The translations under genes and the position numbers were made by a program. From Ciborinia camelliae (Eukaryota; Ascomycota; Leotiomycetes; Helotiales; Sclerotiniaceae): DNA of 64,000 nt. The notes beneath the pieces are model-generated. The model did not search any database and was not told the DNA's origin. It saw nothing but the letters and a program-made list of their open reading frames with translations. Every line of letters starts with the position of its first letter. Position 1 is the stretch's first letter. Where the stretch lies: positions 2,147,650 through 2,211,649 of the forward strand of contig JANPYM010000008.1 of assembly GCA_025890175.1 (NCBI GenBank). Reading direction: 5' to 3'. This document shows positions 1 to 10,806 of the stretch, piece by piece.

Positions 1-1621
1 TTATTTAGTTAAATTTATAGATTAATATTAGTAGATTAAAAGTAAAGTTTTGACATTTTTCACTTGATATTTTACGAGAAACATTATTAGGATATACACT
101 TAGATGGTTTTTTATATATGGAAAATTATTTTAATTTTTTATTCTTACTCCTTACTCCTTGTTTCTTTCTTTGTTTCTTTCTTTGTTTATTTATTTTTTG
201 TTTGATCTTTTTTTCTAGCCTTAAGTCATACAAAGGAATTAAGGGAAAACAAAGGACATAGGAAAAACAAAGGAGAGGTGCCTGAGAAACGACACTTGTC
301 GCTTCCCACTTGGCGAGAAACAAACCCAGCGTCAACGTCATCCGGATGATTGGGCTTGCCAGTGGTGTTTCTGCGCAAGAAACCACAGTCGAGGTTCGCC
401 AATTGACCGACTTGCCCCGCTGTAATTTCTCGCCACAACTGACCTCTTCAATCATGCTTCGCGATTCGGTCTTGCTGGGTTTGTTTCTGTTGTTTTTTTT
501 GTTTTGTTTTTTTGCCCTTGATCTTTCCGTGCTTTGGGGTTTCTTTTCCAGAGCCATGCCCAGATCAAGGTTGGCTTGATCAATCATCACTGATTGATCT
601 TGCCGGTTGGGTTCTTGTCTCAACCAACTGGCTCCTGCCCGTTGTTGCTTGGTTTGTTTTTTTTTTGTTTTTTTTTTTTGCGGATGCTTGAAAATATAAC
701 TTCATTATGGATGATATCTACCTTCGCGGGTTCATTTATCATTGCCATTCCATTATATTTTCAAGCCCACAGAAGAAAGGAAAAACAAGAGTAGCTTAGA
801 GACAACTGGAGGTATTTATATTCATTCACTAGTAAATGTTCATAGATTGAATTTGAAAATAAAACAATTCTATATCAATAAACAGCGAAAATGAACAATG
901 GGGATGGAAATGAACAGAAATCCAGAACAATTATTTAGGTGGTTAGTAGAAAAAAGCGGTTTTAAGAAACTAATGTTCTTTCTTTATTCTTGATGTATTC
1001 AGCTCAGGGGTAACGAGATCCCCATAGGCGAATAGTGTGAGAACATAATCTCAAGTACCAAGTCTAGAATTGCATCACCAAATTTCAATTAGTTAAGGTA
1101 TTAGTATCTTTTCTCGCTCGCCGCCGAACAGTCGCCCAATAAGAGAATCTAAGCAGACTGTGAATAACACCCCATGGTCTTCAGTTTGGAAGTCAATAGT
1201 TTAGACATAAATGATCCTAGACCTTCACAAATAGCATTCCAAGTTCTCATAATTGAAGCTAACCACACAACCTCGCTGCCAAATTCTAGTACCCAAATTG
1301 GAGTCAAGGTTCAAAATCTCATTAGATCCCACTCAAAAAATCATGAAATAGTATTAAACATCCCCTTGGTCCTGGGGGGTATTCTAGTGACTATTAAATC
1401 CATACGGGAGCAACTCCTGTGCATCACCGTTTTTACATCTCTTCAGGAAACGCCATGCCTGCCATAATTCCCATCCAATTTACCCGAAATGATATCAATT
1501 CCTTCCATAATTTCATAACCCTTTTTACTCCTTCCAGCACGCTCGCCATCGCAATGTTTTTCAAACATTTGGACGTGCAGAAGCTCAGTCTTGTATTCTC
1601 CATTTACTCCCCATCCCTTCC
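1..1621. other. gene-poor left flank
   Basis: No gene can be supported here. Poly-T and TTTG/TTTC stretches (about 130-215, 480-515, 655-685) surround a more GC-balanced island at about 280-640. Open frames on both strands over that island read as Lys/Asn-rich or Phe-rich low-complexity protein with no recognisable domain. The last few hundred bases probably include the 3' UTR of the zinc-finger gene that ends at 1622 on the minus strand. Confidence 0.5.
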
Positions 1622-2862
1622 CTAAGCATGAGCCATTGACGCCAAAACTTCCGCCGCATCTGTTTCGACAGGTCCCTGGCAGCTCTGTTCCAATGGCGTC
1701 AAATCTCTAGTTGAAAACGGAGTGCCCCCATTTGGAGACATAGCCGTGTTAGGTGTGAGCCCGATTCCGCGAATACTTGGTGAAGCGTCTCCTTCGTTCT
1801 TAACGAAAGGTGCCCCTCCTTTTGGTAGCTTCGCAAGCCCTGCCAAGACCACCTTTCTTCTCTCATTCCAATCTGATTCTTTCTCGATCACACGATCGAG
1901 TAGAACTTCCTTCTCCATCCACTCCTTCTTTCTCAATTCTTCCATCAGTTCGCACTGTTTCCTTAGCGCCTCGCCTTCTTCCTCTGCCCATTGTATCTGC
2001 TTTCGTAGTAACTTCCAAAGCTCGACTGGCCCTTTTGCTTCTTCTTCCAAAGTGATTCCTAGCTCAGGAGGGTATGATGACGCCAAATTCGCAGGATCGA
2101 CTTTGGGTGAGATTTGCGCACCTGCGACTGGACTTGTGCCCGGGAATGGTTTCATGAGGACTTTAGGTTGACGATGACCAGGTCTTGAGATGTCTTGCAT
2201 ATGTTTTGGAATAGGATCAGAAGGACGAAGAGCTTCGGTTTCGTGAACTGTTCGCATATGTTTGGCAAGAGCATCGGAACGTGTGAAAGAGCGATCGCAT
2301 TCTCAAATCACTGTTAGCTTTAATTTGGAATTTACTTGTGAAGAAACGTACCAGGCAAGGCGCAATAGAATGGCTTTTCTCCAGTATGACTTCTCATGTG
2401 TGCTTTTAAAGCATAGGCACTTGCTTGAGTTTGACTTTTCCTTGGACAACCCGACCATTCGCATGTATATTTCTTTGGTCTCGAATCGATATGATCATGA
2501 TGTAGATGATCCACCAGCTGATCCATATCTCCCAAATCGCCTCTATTGCATCCAAGCCATGCGCAGACCGTAATTTGTTCATGTAGATCATCAAGGGCAT
2601 CCTCAGGTCGGTGAATGATGCTTGGAGAGTCTGGAATATCGCCCTCTGTATCAGAGGAACAATAACCATCTGTTCCCTCCATTTTAATATTGCGAGATGT
2701 GGGAGCGGTGCGCAAAGATTGAGATTCGTCACTGCTTGTCTTTTGCCTTTTCGCAGGTGGCATGGGAGGTTCTGCGATCATCCTTTCGTTTTCTTCGTCA
2801 ATCTCAAAGGCGTCCGAGGAAAGATCGGAGAGGGGAGACCCTGGAGGTGAATCGTCGGCCAT
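1622..2862 (-). CDS. C2H2 zinc-finger protein with three fingers (GLI/YY1-like spacing)
   Basis: Two exons, 2862..2352 and 2301..1622, with a 50-bp intron (GTACGT...TTGAG) that splits the third finger; splicing gives 396 residues. The start at 2862 gives an N-terminus beginning MADDSPPGSP; an in-frame ATG 69 bp upstream would add a hydrophobic stretch and is less likely. Finger 1 has C100, C105, H119, H124; finger 2 has C134, C139, H155, H159; finger 3 has C167, C172, H185, H190. A TGEKP-type linker joins fingers 2 and 3. The N-terminal 90 residues are acidic and Ser/Pro-rich, and a coiled, Glu-rich segment follows the fingers. The C-x4-C spacing resembles the GLI/ZIC/YY1 class, so a nuclear DNA-binding role is expected. 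Similarity to the fission-yeast Ino80 subunit Iec1 is possible but unverified. Confidence 0.87.
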
Positions 2863-3512
2863 GTTGAAGAGAGGCAATGGGAACAATTTATATAAAAGAA
2901 ATAGAGATTGTGGGTGCCTAAGGTAGTCCAAAGGTGAAAGATTTGAAGATGAGGGCGAAAGGTGAATGAATTAATTACTTCAAGTTCAGTTGGTGTTTAA
3001 AGAGAAGCTTTGCGAATATGCAGTTTGGCAGTTTGGTTTCACAGTACCTCCGTACGTAATTGAAGCTGCAGGTCGCTAAGCATGCCAAGAGCTTTTCGGG
3101 ATTTGCCGTCAAACTTGTCATATCCACTTTTTCCGTTGGAACTACGAAACATTTTCTTTCCCGTCTTCACACATTTCACATACATCAATTGATACTTCAT
3201 TCAACAACTGATGTTACCAACATTCGCAATTGCGATGCTCTTGATATTGACTGGACCGCTGCAGTATTGAAGAATCATACAAGAAAAATAGTTGTAAAGG
3301 TAAGCTCATTATTTATTACATTCCTTTTCTTTACTCCGCGATGATGAATAACCTTCGAGTTCTGCAATTCGGAGGATGCGGGTAACTGCATCTTATGTCG
3401 ACATATTTTACATTACACAATTTATTCTGAGCTCCATATCCACAGCATGATTCTTACAATATTTCATAATCTTGTTCTATCATTGCTAACTCATTTCTTT
3501 TCATCAAGGTCT
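2863..3512. promoter_or_regulatory. upstream region of the zinc-finger gene and 3' flank of the AKR gene
   Basis: Intergenic. Both neighbours are on the minus strand, so this holds the zinc-finger promoter and 5' UTR (near 2863-3060) and the 3' UTR of the aldo-keto reductase. A 94-codon plus-strand frame at 3060..3344 has no recognisable content. Confidence 0.4.
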
Positions 3513-4681
3513 CTAACCCTCCAAGGTCCCCTGTAAGTGTTGCGGGTAGCGATGTCCCTCTACCGGGAATTGTTTCAAAATCGAGTCGAGCTCTGTCAAG
3601 TCCTTAGCACTTAAAGATACTTCCTTTGCATTCTCCAAGATACGATTGATTCGAGTCGCGCCGGGAATTGGGATGATTTCTGGGTTACCATCCTTCTTGG
3701 AAATGGCCTTGATCCAATTTATAGCAACTTGAGCCAATGTGCAACTCTTTTCATCCGCAAGCCTCGTCACGGCGTCGAGAAGCTTCTTGTTGTTTTCGAA
3801 GTGCTCTTTTTGGAATCGGGGATAGTCTTGACGGTGGTCACCCTTAGGGATGTCTTCTGGCTTTTGAATCGCACCCGTCAACAACCCTGATCCCAACGGT
3901 GAGTACCTGTTTTTCATTAGCCATAGAATTGCCATCCATAGAAAGAAGAATGCATACGCAACAACCAAAATATCATGCTCGGCACAAGCCTTTGCAACTC
4001 CGTTTTGAAAAATATCCGTAGTAGTCAAAGAAAGCTCAACCTCACAAGCCACAACCCTCGTAACCTTTGCAGCTCTATGCACTGTATCCGCCGAACACTC
4101 ACTCAGCGAAATCCCTCCAATCTTCCCCGTCTTCACATATTCCTCCTCCAAAACCTTCATCGTAGTCTCAATGGGTGTATTCTTATCCACCCTTGCACAC
4201 TCAAAAATATCCAATTTCTTCTTCCCATTTAACAGGCGCAAACATGCGTCCACACTCTTCCTCACTCCTTCCGGACTTCCATCCGGCACAAACTTCTCTA
4301 AATCTATCCCACCTTTCACACTCAAGATAACCTTCTCGGCATCTTCAGGATACTTGGTGAAATAGGCTTCGCAGATGGTGAGCGAGTTATATTCAGGCGT
4401 GCCGTAGAACTCCCCGCCGTTCCAGAAGTTGCAGCCGGATTCAAGGGCGGCTTTGAGGGTTGTGAGGGATTCTTCGAGGGGCTGGGGCTTCGCGCGCCAG
4501 GAGAGTCCTGAGGAGCAGGGTGTTAGTTGGTAGATGGGTAGATAGATAGATTGGGGGAGGCGGATGGGCGGATGGATGGAGATTGGGAAGAGGAGAGGAG
4601 AGGGGAGGAGAGGGAGAGGGATCACTAACCCATCATGCCATAACCGGTGGTCCCGATATCTTTTCCGAGTAATTGCACCAT
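3513..4681 (-). CDS. aldo-keto reductase, pyridoxal reductase type (AKR8-like)
   Basis: Three exons, 4681..4630, 4507..3958 and 3906..3513, coding 331 residues, the usual length for this family. Intron 1 (122 bp) ends CTCCTCAG; intron 2 (51 bp) has a good branch point (GGCTAATG). The start at 4681 gives the N-terminus MVQLLGKDIGTTGYGMMG, which fits the first strand of the AKR barrel. Y52 in NFWNGGEFYG and K82 in LSVKGG are the expected catalytic Tyr and Lys. The Asp of the classical tetrad reads Asn (N47), and the classical His region reads CARVD (121-125), as I recall for pyridoxal reductases. The C-terminal IPIPGATR loop is the NADP-phosphate binding signature. Expected activity is NADPH-dependent reduction of pyridoxal to pyridoxine in the cytosol, but another carbonyl substrate is possible. 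A TTTTG repeat lies just upstream. Confidence 0.88.
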
Positions 4682-4714
4682 TTTGTCGGGTTTGTCTGGT
4701 TTGTCTTGCTGCTG

Positions 4715-4748
4715 TTTGTTTTGTTTTGTTTTGTTTTGTTTTGTTTTG
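4715..4748. repeat. (TTTTG)n microsatellite
   Basis: About six TTTTG units lie 35-65 bp upstream of the aldo-keto reductase start codon, so probably inside its 5' UTR or core promoter. Confidence 0.85.
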
Positions 4749-4749
4749 C

Positions 4750-5764
4750 GTGGTGTAGGTAGGTACCTAGTTATTGAAGATTTGAGATTGGAGATTTGAG
4801 ATTTGATGGAGGGGCAGTCACGGAGTGGTAGGTAGAACGAACTAGCGGGGTAGCTTTGCCATGCTATTATTGTAGAGAAGAAATGAATTGAAATGAATTG
4901 AAATAGGATGGCACTGATGCCCTCTATATATTTTACCTCATGCTCACTTACCTAGGTACCTACCTACAAGTGCTTAGATGAGAGATTATTCTGTTATATC
5001 ATATCGTATCACCGACAAAATCCGACGCACACAGTGATGGATGGGAATTCCATCTTCTCATCGGTAATTCCAGGGGTAGCTAGGTACATGTAACATCCCC
5101 TGGGCTCTGGGTAGCTATTGGCGAGCGGAATTAGCGGGCTAATAAAGTCCATGGAGCCGATGTTTCTTTGTTCCTATGAGTTACCAACCAAGTAATCGAA
5201 ATAGAAACATCATTAATATCACCAATGAAACGCAACAACTCGTAAGAATATTATATTGATACTGTAAGCAACACGTACACAATGCACTTTTGCTAGATGT
5301 TTCATGGCGTGGAATGATTTATGGTATGCGCTTATGGTACAGTGGTTCGGGAGATAGATGAAGGGGATGCTTAAAGCCTTGGAGATTATGTATGTGTGCA
5401 TGTTTTATACGAAGTGGAGTTTAGCTTTATGTCCGAGGTGGTGGCGCCGGGAGTGGTGTCTTGCTGATGTGATATGGATATTGAGATATTGAGATATGAG
5501 ATGAGGTGAGGTGAGTTGTTATTAAGAGGGCATGTATGCATTTGGTAACTTGTAGGATTCGTGTTGTTTGGACTGTCAAAATTGGGATGTTGAATCTGGA
5601 GATCATATCCATCCAAACTATAAGAAATTGTCGAGCATTTCATAATGTCGATATAACTTTATTATATAATTCCCTTTTCAAAAACCTTTCCCGGATGACA
5701 TTATATAATATCTTCAATATTTCGCCAACACTCCATCTCCTCAAACCACCGTTTTAATCCCCCC
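4750..5764. other. intergenic region upstream of the AKR gene
   Basis: AT-rich, with several short TAGGTACCTA-type palindromic runs (for example around 4760 and 4950). It separates the AKR promoter from the 3' end of the membrane-protein gene at 5765. No gene is supported; small minus-strand frames at 5219..5643 lack domain content. Confidence 0.5.
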
Positions 5765-6511
5765 TCACAACCCCTTCCTATTAGCTCGCTTCTTCGCGCT
5801 CGCGCTCTCCTGATTCCCAAACGGCCACCCACTCGTCCTCTTATCCGCTCCAGTCTTCCGACTAATCCTCCCACTCGCCGTCCCAAAAAGTATACACCAG
5901 CCTCCGATCGAAAACAAAGTCGTCGACCCAATCGATCCCAGCGCAAATGAGAATGTGCCAAGTGTGGTGTAGCGAGCGTAGCAGTAGAAGGCGATGAGGC
6001 CGTGGTAGAGGGTACTGATTATGAGGACGGGAACGGCATAGGGGGCTTTAGGGTCGCTTTCTGAGTCGGTGACTGCTGCGGTCGTTGCTGGGGGAGGTTA
6101 GTAACTGTTTTTCTCGGGGTTGGGGTGAGAAGGGGGAATGGAGGATGGGAGACGAACTATCGGATATGGAGGATGTTAGGGGGACAGATCCGGTTAGGAG
6201 AACAACCATGATACCTAGGGTGAGCAGTGCCATGCCTAGGGATCTAGAAAAGTATTCCTCGATTGCTAAGAACCATTTATCAGTACGTATTTGCCAGAGC
6301 AGTATAGCGATATACTCACGAGTAGCTTCTCGAACTTCAGGTGACAGCATCATGATAATGAGCGTGGGTGATATGATCAATGGAAGTGCTTGTAATGCAA
6401 GCCATGCTCCCGTTCCATACGTGTAAGAGTAGAAGACCTAGATAGATATACAAGTCAGTCGAGAAGATCATGAGTTTTCTGTTTCTCCCGGCGGGCATCA
6501 CATACATCCAT
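5765..6511 (-). CDS. small multipass membrane protein of unknown function
   Basis: Four exons, 6511..6506, 6437..6320, 6265..6158 and 6087..5765, give 184 residues. The first coding exon is only ATGGAT. Introns are 68, 54 and 70 bp; the third uses the weak donor GTTCGT but has a textbook branch point (TTACTAACC). The spliced protein starts MDVFYSYTYGTGAWLALQ. Hydrophobic stretches follow at about residues 12-32 (ending ISPTLIIMMLSPE), 49-70 (LGMALLTLGIMVVLL), about 92-112 and 116-138, so four membrane spans are likely. The C-terminus is basic and hydrophilic (GADKRTSGWPFGNQ then a Lys/Arg-rich end). All exon phases match and the total is a multiple of three. I do not recognise a named family, though the look is that of a conserved filamentous-fungal membrane protein. 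It is divergent from NAR1, 705 bp away. Confidence 0.75.
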
Positions 6512-7216
6512 AGTTGTTGTAGTTGTAATTGCAAAAGGAAAGATTTGTTCGTATTCTCAAGCTCGATGAACGTTTACTTGAGATTTATTAAATATCACCA
6601 AGAACTCAATGTCAATCACCAAGCTGAAAAGAAAAACGTTCACAGCCCCCTACATAATTATTTAAATCCTAGAGCAAAAGTTACAACGCATCTCTCATTG
6701 CATGTCTTATTATTATGCCAGGAACCACAACTTTACGTCATGAAGGCTGCTTGTTCCAATAATACAGCCCACCAGGTGGAACGTGGAATAATTGAAGACA
6801 ATCAACTGGATTGATAAGGATACCTCCGGGCACCGGCAGTCCTGTGGAAGTCGACAACCGAGGCATTACTGCATATCTTAGTGCGGGGCTGCAATCCTCC
6901 ACCCCGGTAAACGCCACCATCTTCCGTGCTCCGATGCTCGCAAGCCGCAATCAATTTTGACGAATTATCTCAATTGTGATTGGAAATGATTGACAATCTT
7001 CGATTTTTGTTTCGATAACAGGTCTCTTCCACATCCATCCACATCCACTTGCCTTTGTTTTGTGATCTATCCATCTTCGACATTTACATGAAAATATTTT
7101 GGTTTATTTAATCACAGACAGAAAATCGAATCCTGTACATCATACCGTAGTAATAACTATATCTCGAAAGTTACAGCGGCGCATTCTGCGGCGTTCGCAA
7201 ACCCCTCATCGAAACC
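6512..7216. promoter_or_regulatory. shared divergent promoter region (membrane protein / NAR1)
   Basis: Head-to-head intergenic interval of 705 bp between start codons at 6511 (-) and 7217 (+). It must contain both 5' UTRs and promoters. No clear TATA box or consensus operator is seen. Confidence 0.45.
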
Positions 7217-8989
7217 ATGAGCGCAATTCTATCAGCGGACGACTTGAACGATTTCATATCGCCAGGAGTCGCATGTATAAAGCCAGTTGAAACCTTACCT
7301 GTCGCACAGCCTTCTGCAGATAATGTTTGTAAAACCCGATTGTTTTCTCCTGTGCCCCGCACTAATCTCTTCATCCAGGAACTCGAGATATCCTTCAACA
7401 CCGATGCCCCCTTCCCATCCGATCTCCCTCCCGCTCAAATATCACTCACAGACTGTCTCGCTTGTTCAGGATGCGTCACCTCTGCCGAAGCCGTCCTCGT
7501 GTCCCTACAATCGCATGCCGAAGTACTATCGGAATTAGATTCGGCTCCTGGTCTTCGTCTATATAAGAGTACTACGGGAACAGATATAAATGTGGAAGGA
7601 ATCGAACAAGGTGGGAAAATATATGTCGCGAGTGTTAGTCCACAATCGCGTGCGAGTATTGCTGCAACTTTTGGAGTTACCGAACGAGAAGCAGGTTATA
7701 TGATTGAACATTTACTCAGTGGACCAAAAGGAATCAAAAATAGGGCGGTTTATAGAAATGCATTCCAGTGGGTTGTGGATACGAATATTACGAGGGAGGC
7801 ATGCTTAGTACTTGGGGCTGAGGAGGTTATGGCTTCTATGAAGGGCACAGAAGCACCGAAGAAACCGATCCTGACATCTTCATGTCCTGGATGGATATGT
7901 TACGCCGAAAAGACACACCCACACGTTTTACCACATTTATCAAGGATGAAGTCACCGCAAGCATTAATGGGAACTCTTATAAAAACGACATTGAGTCGAA
8001 AATTTGGCATTTCACCTGATAGAATATGGCATGTAGCGGTCATGCCATGTTTTGATAAAAAGTTGGAAGCTAGTCGAGAGGAATTGACCGATGCAGTCTG
8101 GGAAGGAACTGGCACCAGGGGTGTTAGAGATGTCGATTCCGTTATCACAAGCAAGGAATTGCTCATGCTCGCAGATTCTAGGCGCATCGATTTTTCCAAA
8201 TTACCCCGGACTCCACTACCTTCATCCTCACGCATACCATTCCCGGATCCAAAGATAGACTCATTTCTATTCCCGTCCGATCGCCGAGGGAGCGGCAATG
8301 GTAACCGCGACGCTGGTTCTTCTGGTGGAAACCTCCATTATATTCTCCAATACTTTGCATCCCAAAATAAGGGATCATCCGTCCAAACGATCAAAGGTCG
8401 TAACGCGGACGTTGTAGATTATACTGTTGTCGCCGAAAATGGCGATATATTATTAAAGGCGGCTCGATATTATGGATTCCGAAATATCCAAAACCTTGTC
8501 CGACGATTAAAACCAGCAAGACCATCTCGAATGCCTGGTGGTAAACCTATCGGGAGTGCTAGGCGCCCAAATGGTAAGGCTACTGGTCCCGATTATACAT
8601 ATGTCGAAGTTATGGCATGTCCAGGGGGATGTACAAATGGAGGTGGTCAGATCAAGATTGATGATCCAATAAATTCTAGTCGGTTGAAAGGCGATGCGAA
8701 AGCCGGTCCACAAGAACAGAAAATGTGGTTGGCGCAAGTTGACGAGGCATACTTCTCTGGAGAAGAGAGTATAGAGTCATCGGGTGTGAATAACCGTGAT
8801 GATTCAGTCGAGGGAATTTCTCCTTCATATATTAAAGATACCCTGTCGCATTGGGCGACAACAACAGGCCTAGATCTGGAGAGATTGGTGTATACGACAT
8901 ATCGGGAGGTTGTTAGTGATGTCGGTAAAAATGCCGGGGATGCCGAAAGGGTAATAGAAATCGCCGGGAAGATTGGCGGAGGTTGGTAG
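7217..8989 (+). CDS. nar1: cytosolic Fe-S cluster assembly factor NAR1
   Basis: Iron-only hydrogenase-like protein of the cytosolic iron-sulfur assembly machinery, which bridges early scaffold proteins to the CIA targeting complex. The start at 7217 gives MSAILSADDLNDFISPGVAC, with the conserved C20. A 54-bp intron (7325..7378, GTTTGT...ATCCAG, branch CACTAATC) joins residue 36 to the sequence before the N-terminal cluster motif. It has a multiple-of-three length and no stop. After splicing (572 residues) the N-terminal cluster ligands are C20, C62, C65 and C68 (DCLACSGC). The C-terminal H-cluster-type cysteines are seen in SSCPGW, VMPCFDKK and MACPGGCTNGGG. A Gly/Ser/Pro-rich insert (genome about 8200-8340) lies between conserved blocks, as in other filamentous fungi. 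Its stop is 22 bp from that of the convergent SUZ gene. Confidence 0.95.
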   Translation: MSAILSADDLNDFISPGVACIKPVETLPVAQPSADNVCKTRLFSPVPRTNLFIQELEISFNTDAPFPSDLPPAQISLTDCLACSGCVTSAEAVLVSLQSHAEVLSELDSAPGLRLYKSTTGTDINVEGIEQGGKIYVASVSPQSRASIAATFGVTEREAGYMIEHLLSGPKGIKNRAVYRNAFQWVVDTNITREACLVLGAEEVMASMKGTEAPKKPILTSSCPGWICYAEKTHPHVLPHLSRMKSPQALMGTLIKTTLSRKFGISPDRIWHVAVMPCFDKKLEASREELTDAVWEGTGTRGVRDVDSVITSKELLMLADSRRIDFSKLPRTPLPSSSRIPFPDPKIDSFLFPSDRRGSGNGNRDAGSSGGNLHYILQYFASQNKGSSVQTIKGRNADVVDYTVVAENGDILLKAARYYGFRNIQNLVRRLKPARPSRMPGGKPIGSARRPNGKATGPDYTYVEVMACPGGCTNGGGQIKIDDPINSSRLKGDAKAGPQEQKMWLAQVDEAYFSGEESIESSGVNNRDDSVEGISPSYIKDTLSHWATTTGLDLERLVYTTYREVVSDVGKNAGDAERVIEIAGKIGGGW

Positions 8990-9011
8990 TTGGTGATTCT
9001 AGAGCAGAAAA

Positions 9012-9925
9012 TCAACTCATTTTACCACCTCGATTTGCAAATCCAAATCCTTTACCAGTCGCATCTGGTCCTCGTGGTGCTCGAATAACTTGTTCATTTT
9101 CTCGTGATGTTGGTGTAGATGTGCCTGATCCTGATCGTGATCCTTCCCCGTTTCTTGAGCCTTTCTGGATTGTGATCGATCCAGGCTTAGGTGTATAATT
9201 TGGATCGAATAATTCCTTCTGTGAAGTCCTACTATCAGGCCTACTATCTGGTCTCCTAATTTCATTTCCTCTCCCTCTTCCTCTAGCCTTTTCATGTAGA
9301 GGAGGTGTTCCATTCCTTGGACTATTTCCACCACTACCTCCCCTCCCGTTTCCAGAATTGCTTCTTGGCGAGGCACTCGTACCTAGAATCCTGGCCCTGG
9401 CTTCATCATATTTCTTCTGTTTTTCCTCTCGTTCACGTTGCGCCTTCTCGCGTAACTCCTCGGCACTTGGTCCTACGACAATTACTTCCTCTTCTTCTTC
9501 TGCTTCAACTGTGGTCATTTTACCAGTTCGAGGATCGATTTTGGTAATAGTTCTAGGAGCAGGTTTACGAGAGAGAAGTGTCAGGGGCGCCTTGTAGGCT
9601 GTAGCTAACGGAACGGGTTTGGCCAGATTGGGTGGAAGGAGGAAGGGAAATTGTTCTGAAAGGCCGCCCGGAGTTTCGCTATTGAATTGTGTATTAGTTA
9701 AGACGCAAAGCAGAAAGATAGACAGGAGAATTATAAATGGGACAAAACGAACGCGGATTCCCATATCTTTTTGTTAGTCTCCGCATGTTTTGCCAATCGT
9801 TCCGCCTTGGATATTTTGGGTTCTTCCTCGACCGCTTTATTTGGTGGAGGTACTGAATCCCATGCATCGGCTTGGGATTCCCAGTCATCATCCCAGGCAC
9901 TGGGAACCGCTGTTTTCTTGCTCAT
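9012..9925 (-). CDS. SUZ-domain RNA-binding protein (SZRD1-like)
   Basis: Two exons, 9925..9753 and 9678..9012, joined over a 74-bp intron (donor GTTCGT, branch TTAACTAATAC, acceptor CAATAG), give 279 residues. The N-terminus is acidic with many Trp and Asp (SAWDDDWESQADAWDS). The centre has a charged helix running into the SUZ core (EKQKKYDEARARILG), the RNA-binding motif usually next to R3H domains. The C-terminal third is Arg/Gly/Ser-rich with RGRGRGN and a short terminal GFGFANRGGK block resembling the SUZ-C element. No R3H domain is visible, so it resembles metazoan SZRD1 in architecture. A role in mRNA binding or translation in the cytoplasm is inferred from the domain only. Its 3' end faces NAR1 with 22 bp between stops. 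Confidence 0.82.
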
Positions 9926-10303
9926 ATTCTGTCAAGAATTCGTGTATTTTCCGTATTGGTTGATATCTTGAGAATTGTGTGAAGATGATGCGCGAAGAGT
10001 GTAGAAGGATGATGAAGATGGAGGGGTTGTAATTTTTGGGTTTACAAGGGATGTGGAAGCCCAATGGTCTTGGCACGGATACACGGCGCTAGTAGTAGAA
10101 TAGTCTAGATTTAGCCTTGGCTGCATAACAAGGCTGTCGGGTGTTTTAGAGCTTCATTTATTACATACAGTACTGAAGTACAACCTTCTTCGAGCTTGTG
10201 GAGCGGATTCACCAACATCACAATAACATCAAGATTCATCCAACTGAACTTTCTCGCATACAGATTCCTGATCCGGTCGCATAAGACTCTCCTGGGTACC
10301 AAA
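9926..10303. promoter_or_regulatory. divergent promoter interval (SUZ gene / small conserved gene)
   Basis: A 378-bp head-to-head interval between the start codons at 9925 (-) and 10304 (+). It must hold both promoters and leaders; no distinctive element is seen. Confidence 0.45.
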
Positions 10304-10806
10304 ATGTCGGCCCAAGAATCAGCAGGTAAATAATCATTCCCCCCTCCAACCCCCAACCCCAAACCCCAAAACCAAGCATCTAACAAACTCCCCAACAGAT
10401 CAACAACAAACACTATCCACCACCACCGACTCCCAAATTACCTCCCAACAAGCAACCTCCCAACAAGCAACCCCCCAAAACACCCGCCAAGAAGACTTCA
10501 TGATGGAAACTCCCGACTCCCCTCCCGATCTTTACGCCCACAACTACTTTTCTTCCGATACACCAGTTACTTCGCCAACGAAGAGTGCTGCAACTCAGGA
10601 TAAGGTTAATCATGGTGCGCCTGGAAGTTCGTGGAATTCAAAGAAGTTTAGGGAGGAGTATGAGAGGGTTTGGGATACTTTGGTGGATAAGAACTGGGAT
10701 GGCAGTGAGTTATTTCCCGGCAGGTTGTGCAGAGTGGGAAAGGGAGTAGAAGATACTAATGTGCATGGCAGAGACAAAATACGGTGATCCTTTGTTGGAG
10801 GAATAA
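10304..10806 (+). CDS. small conserved protein of unknown function
   Basis: Three exons, 10304..10325, 10399..10704 and 10772..10806, give 120 residues. Donors are GTAAAT and GTGAGT; acceptors are CCAACAG and TGGCAG; introns are 73 and 67 bp. The N-terminal half is Gln/Thr/Ser-rich and disordered, with an imperfect repeat (TSQQATSQQATPQ). The C-terminal half has what looks like the conserved core: a Trp/charged helix (WNSKKFREEYERVWDTLVDK) followed by NWDGKTKYGDPLLEE. The last exon supplies only 12 residues, and its frame is fixed by the reading TKYGDPLLEE before the stop. I do not recognise a named family. It is divergent from the SUZ gene. Confidence 0.72.

Noticed and set aside
126..623. 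165-codon minus-strand frame near the left edge
   Set aside because: Lys/Asn/Gln-rich ends come from poly-T and TTTG tracts; the middle has no domain and no splice extension. Left as unproven.
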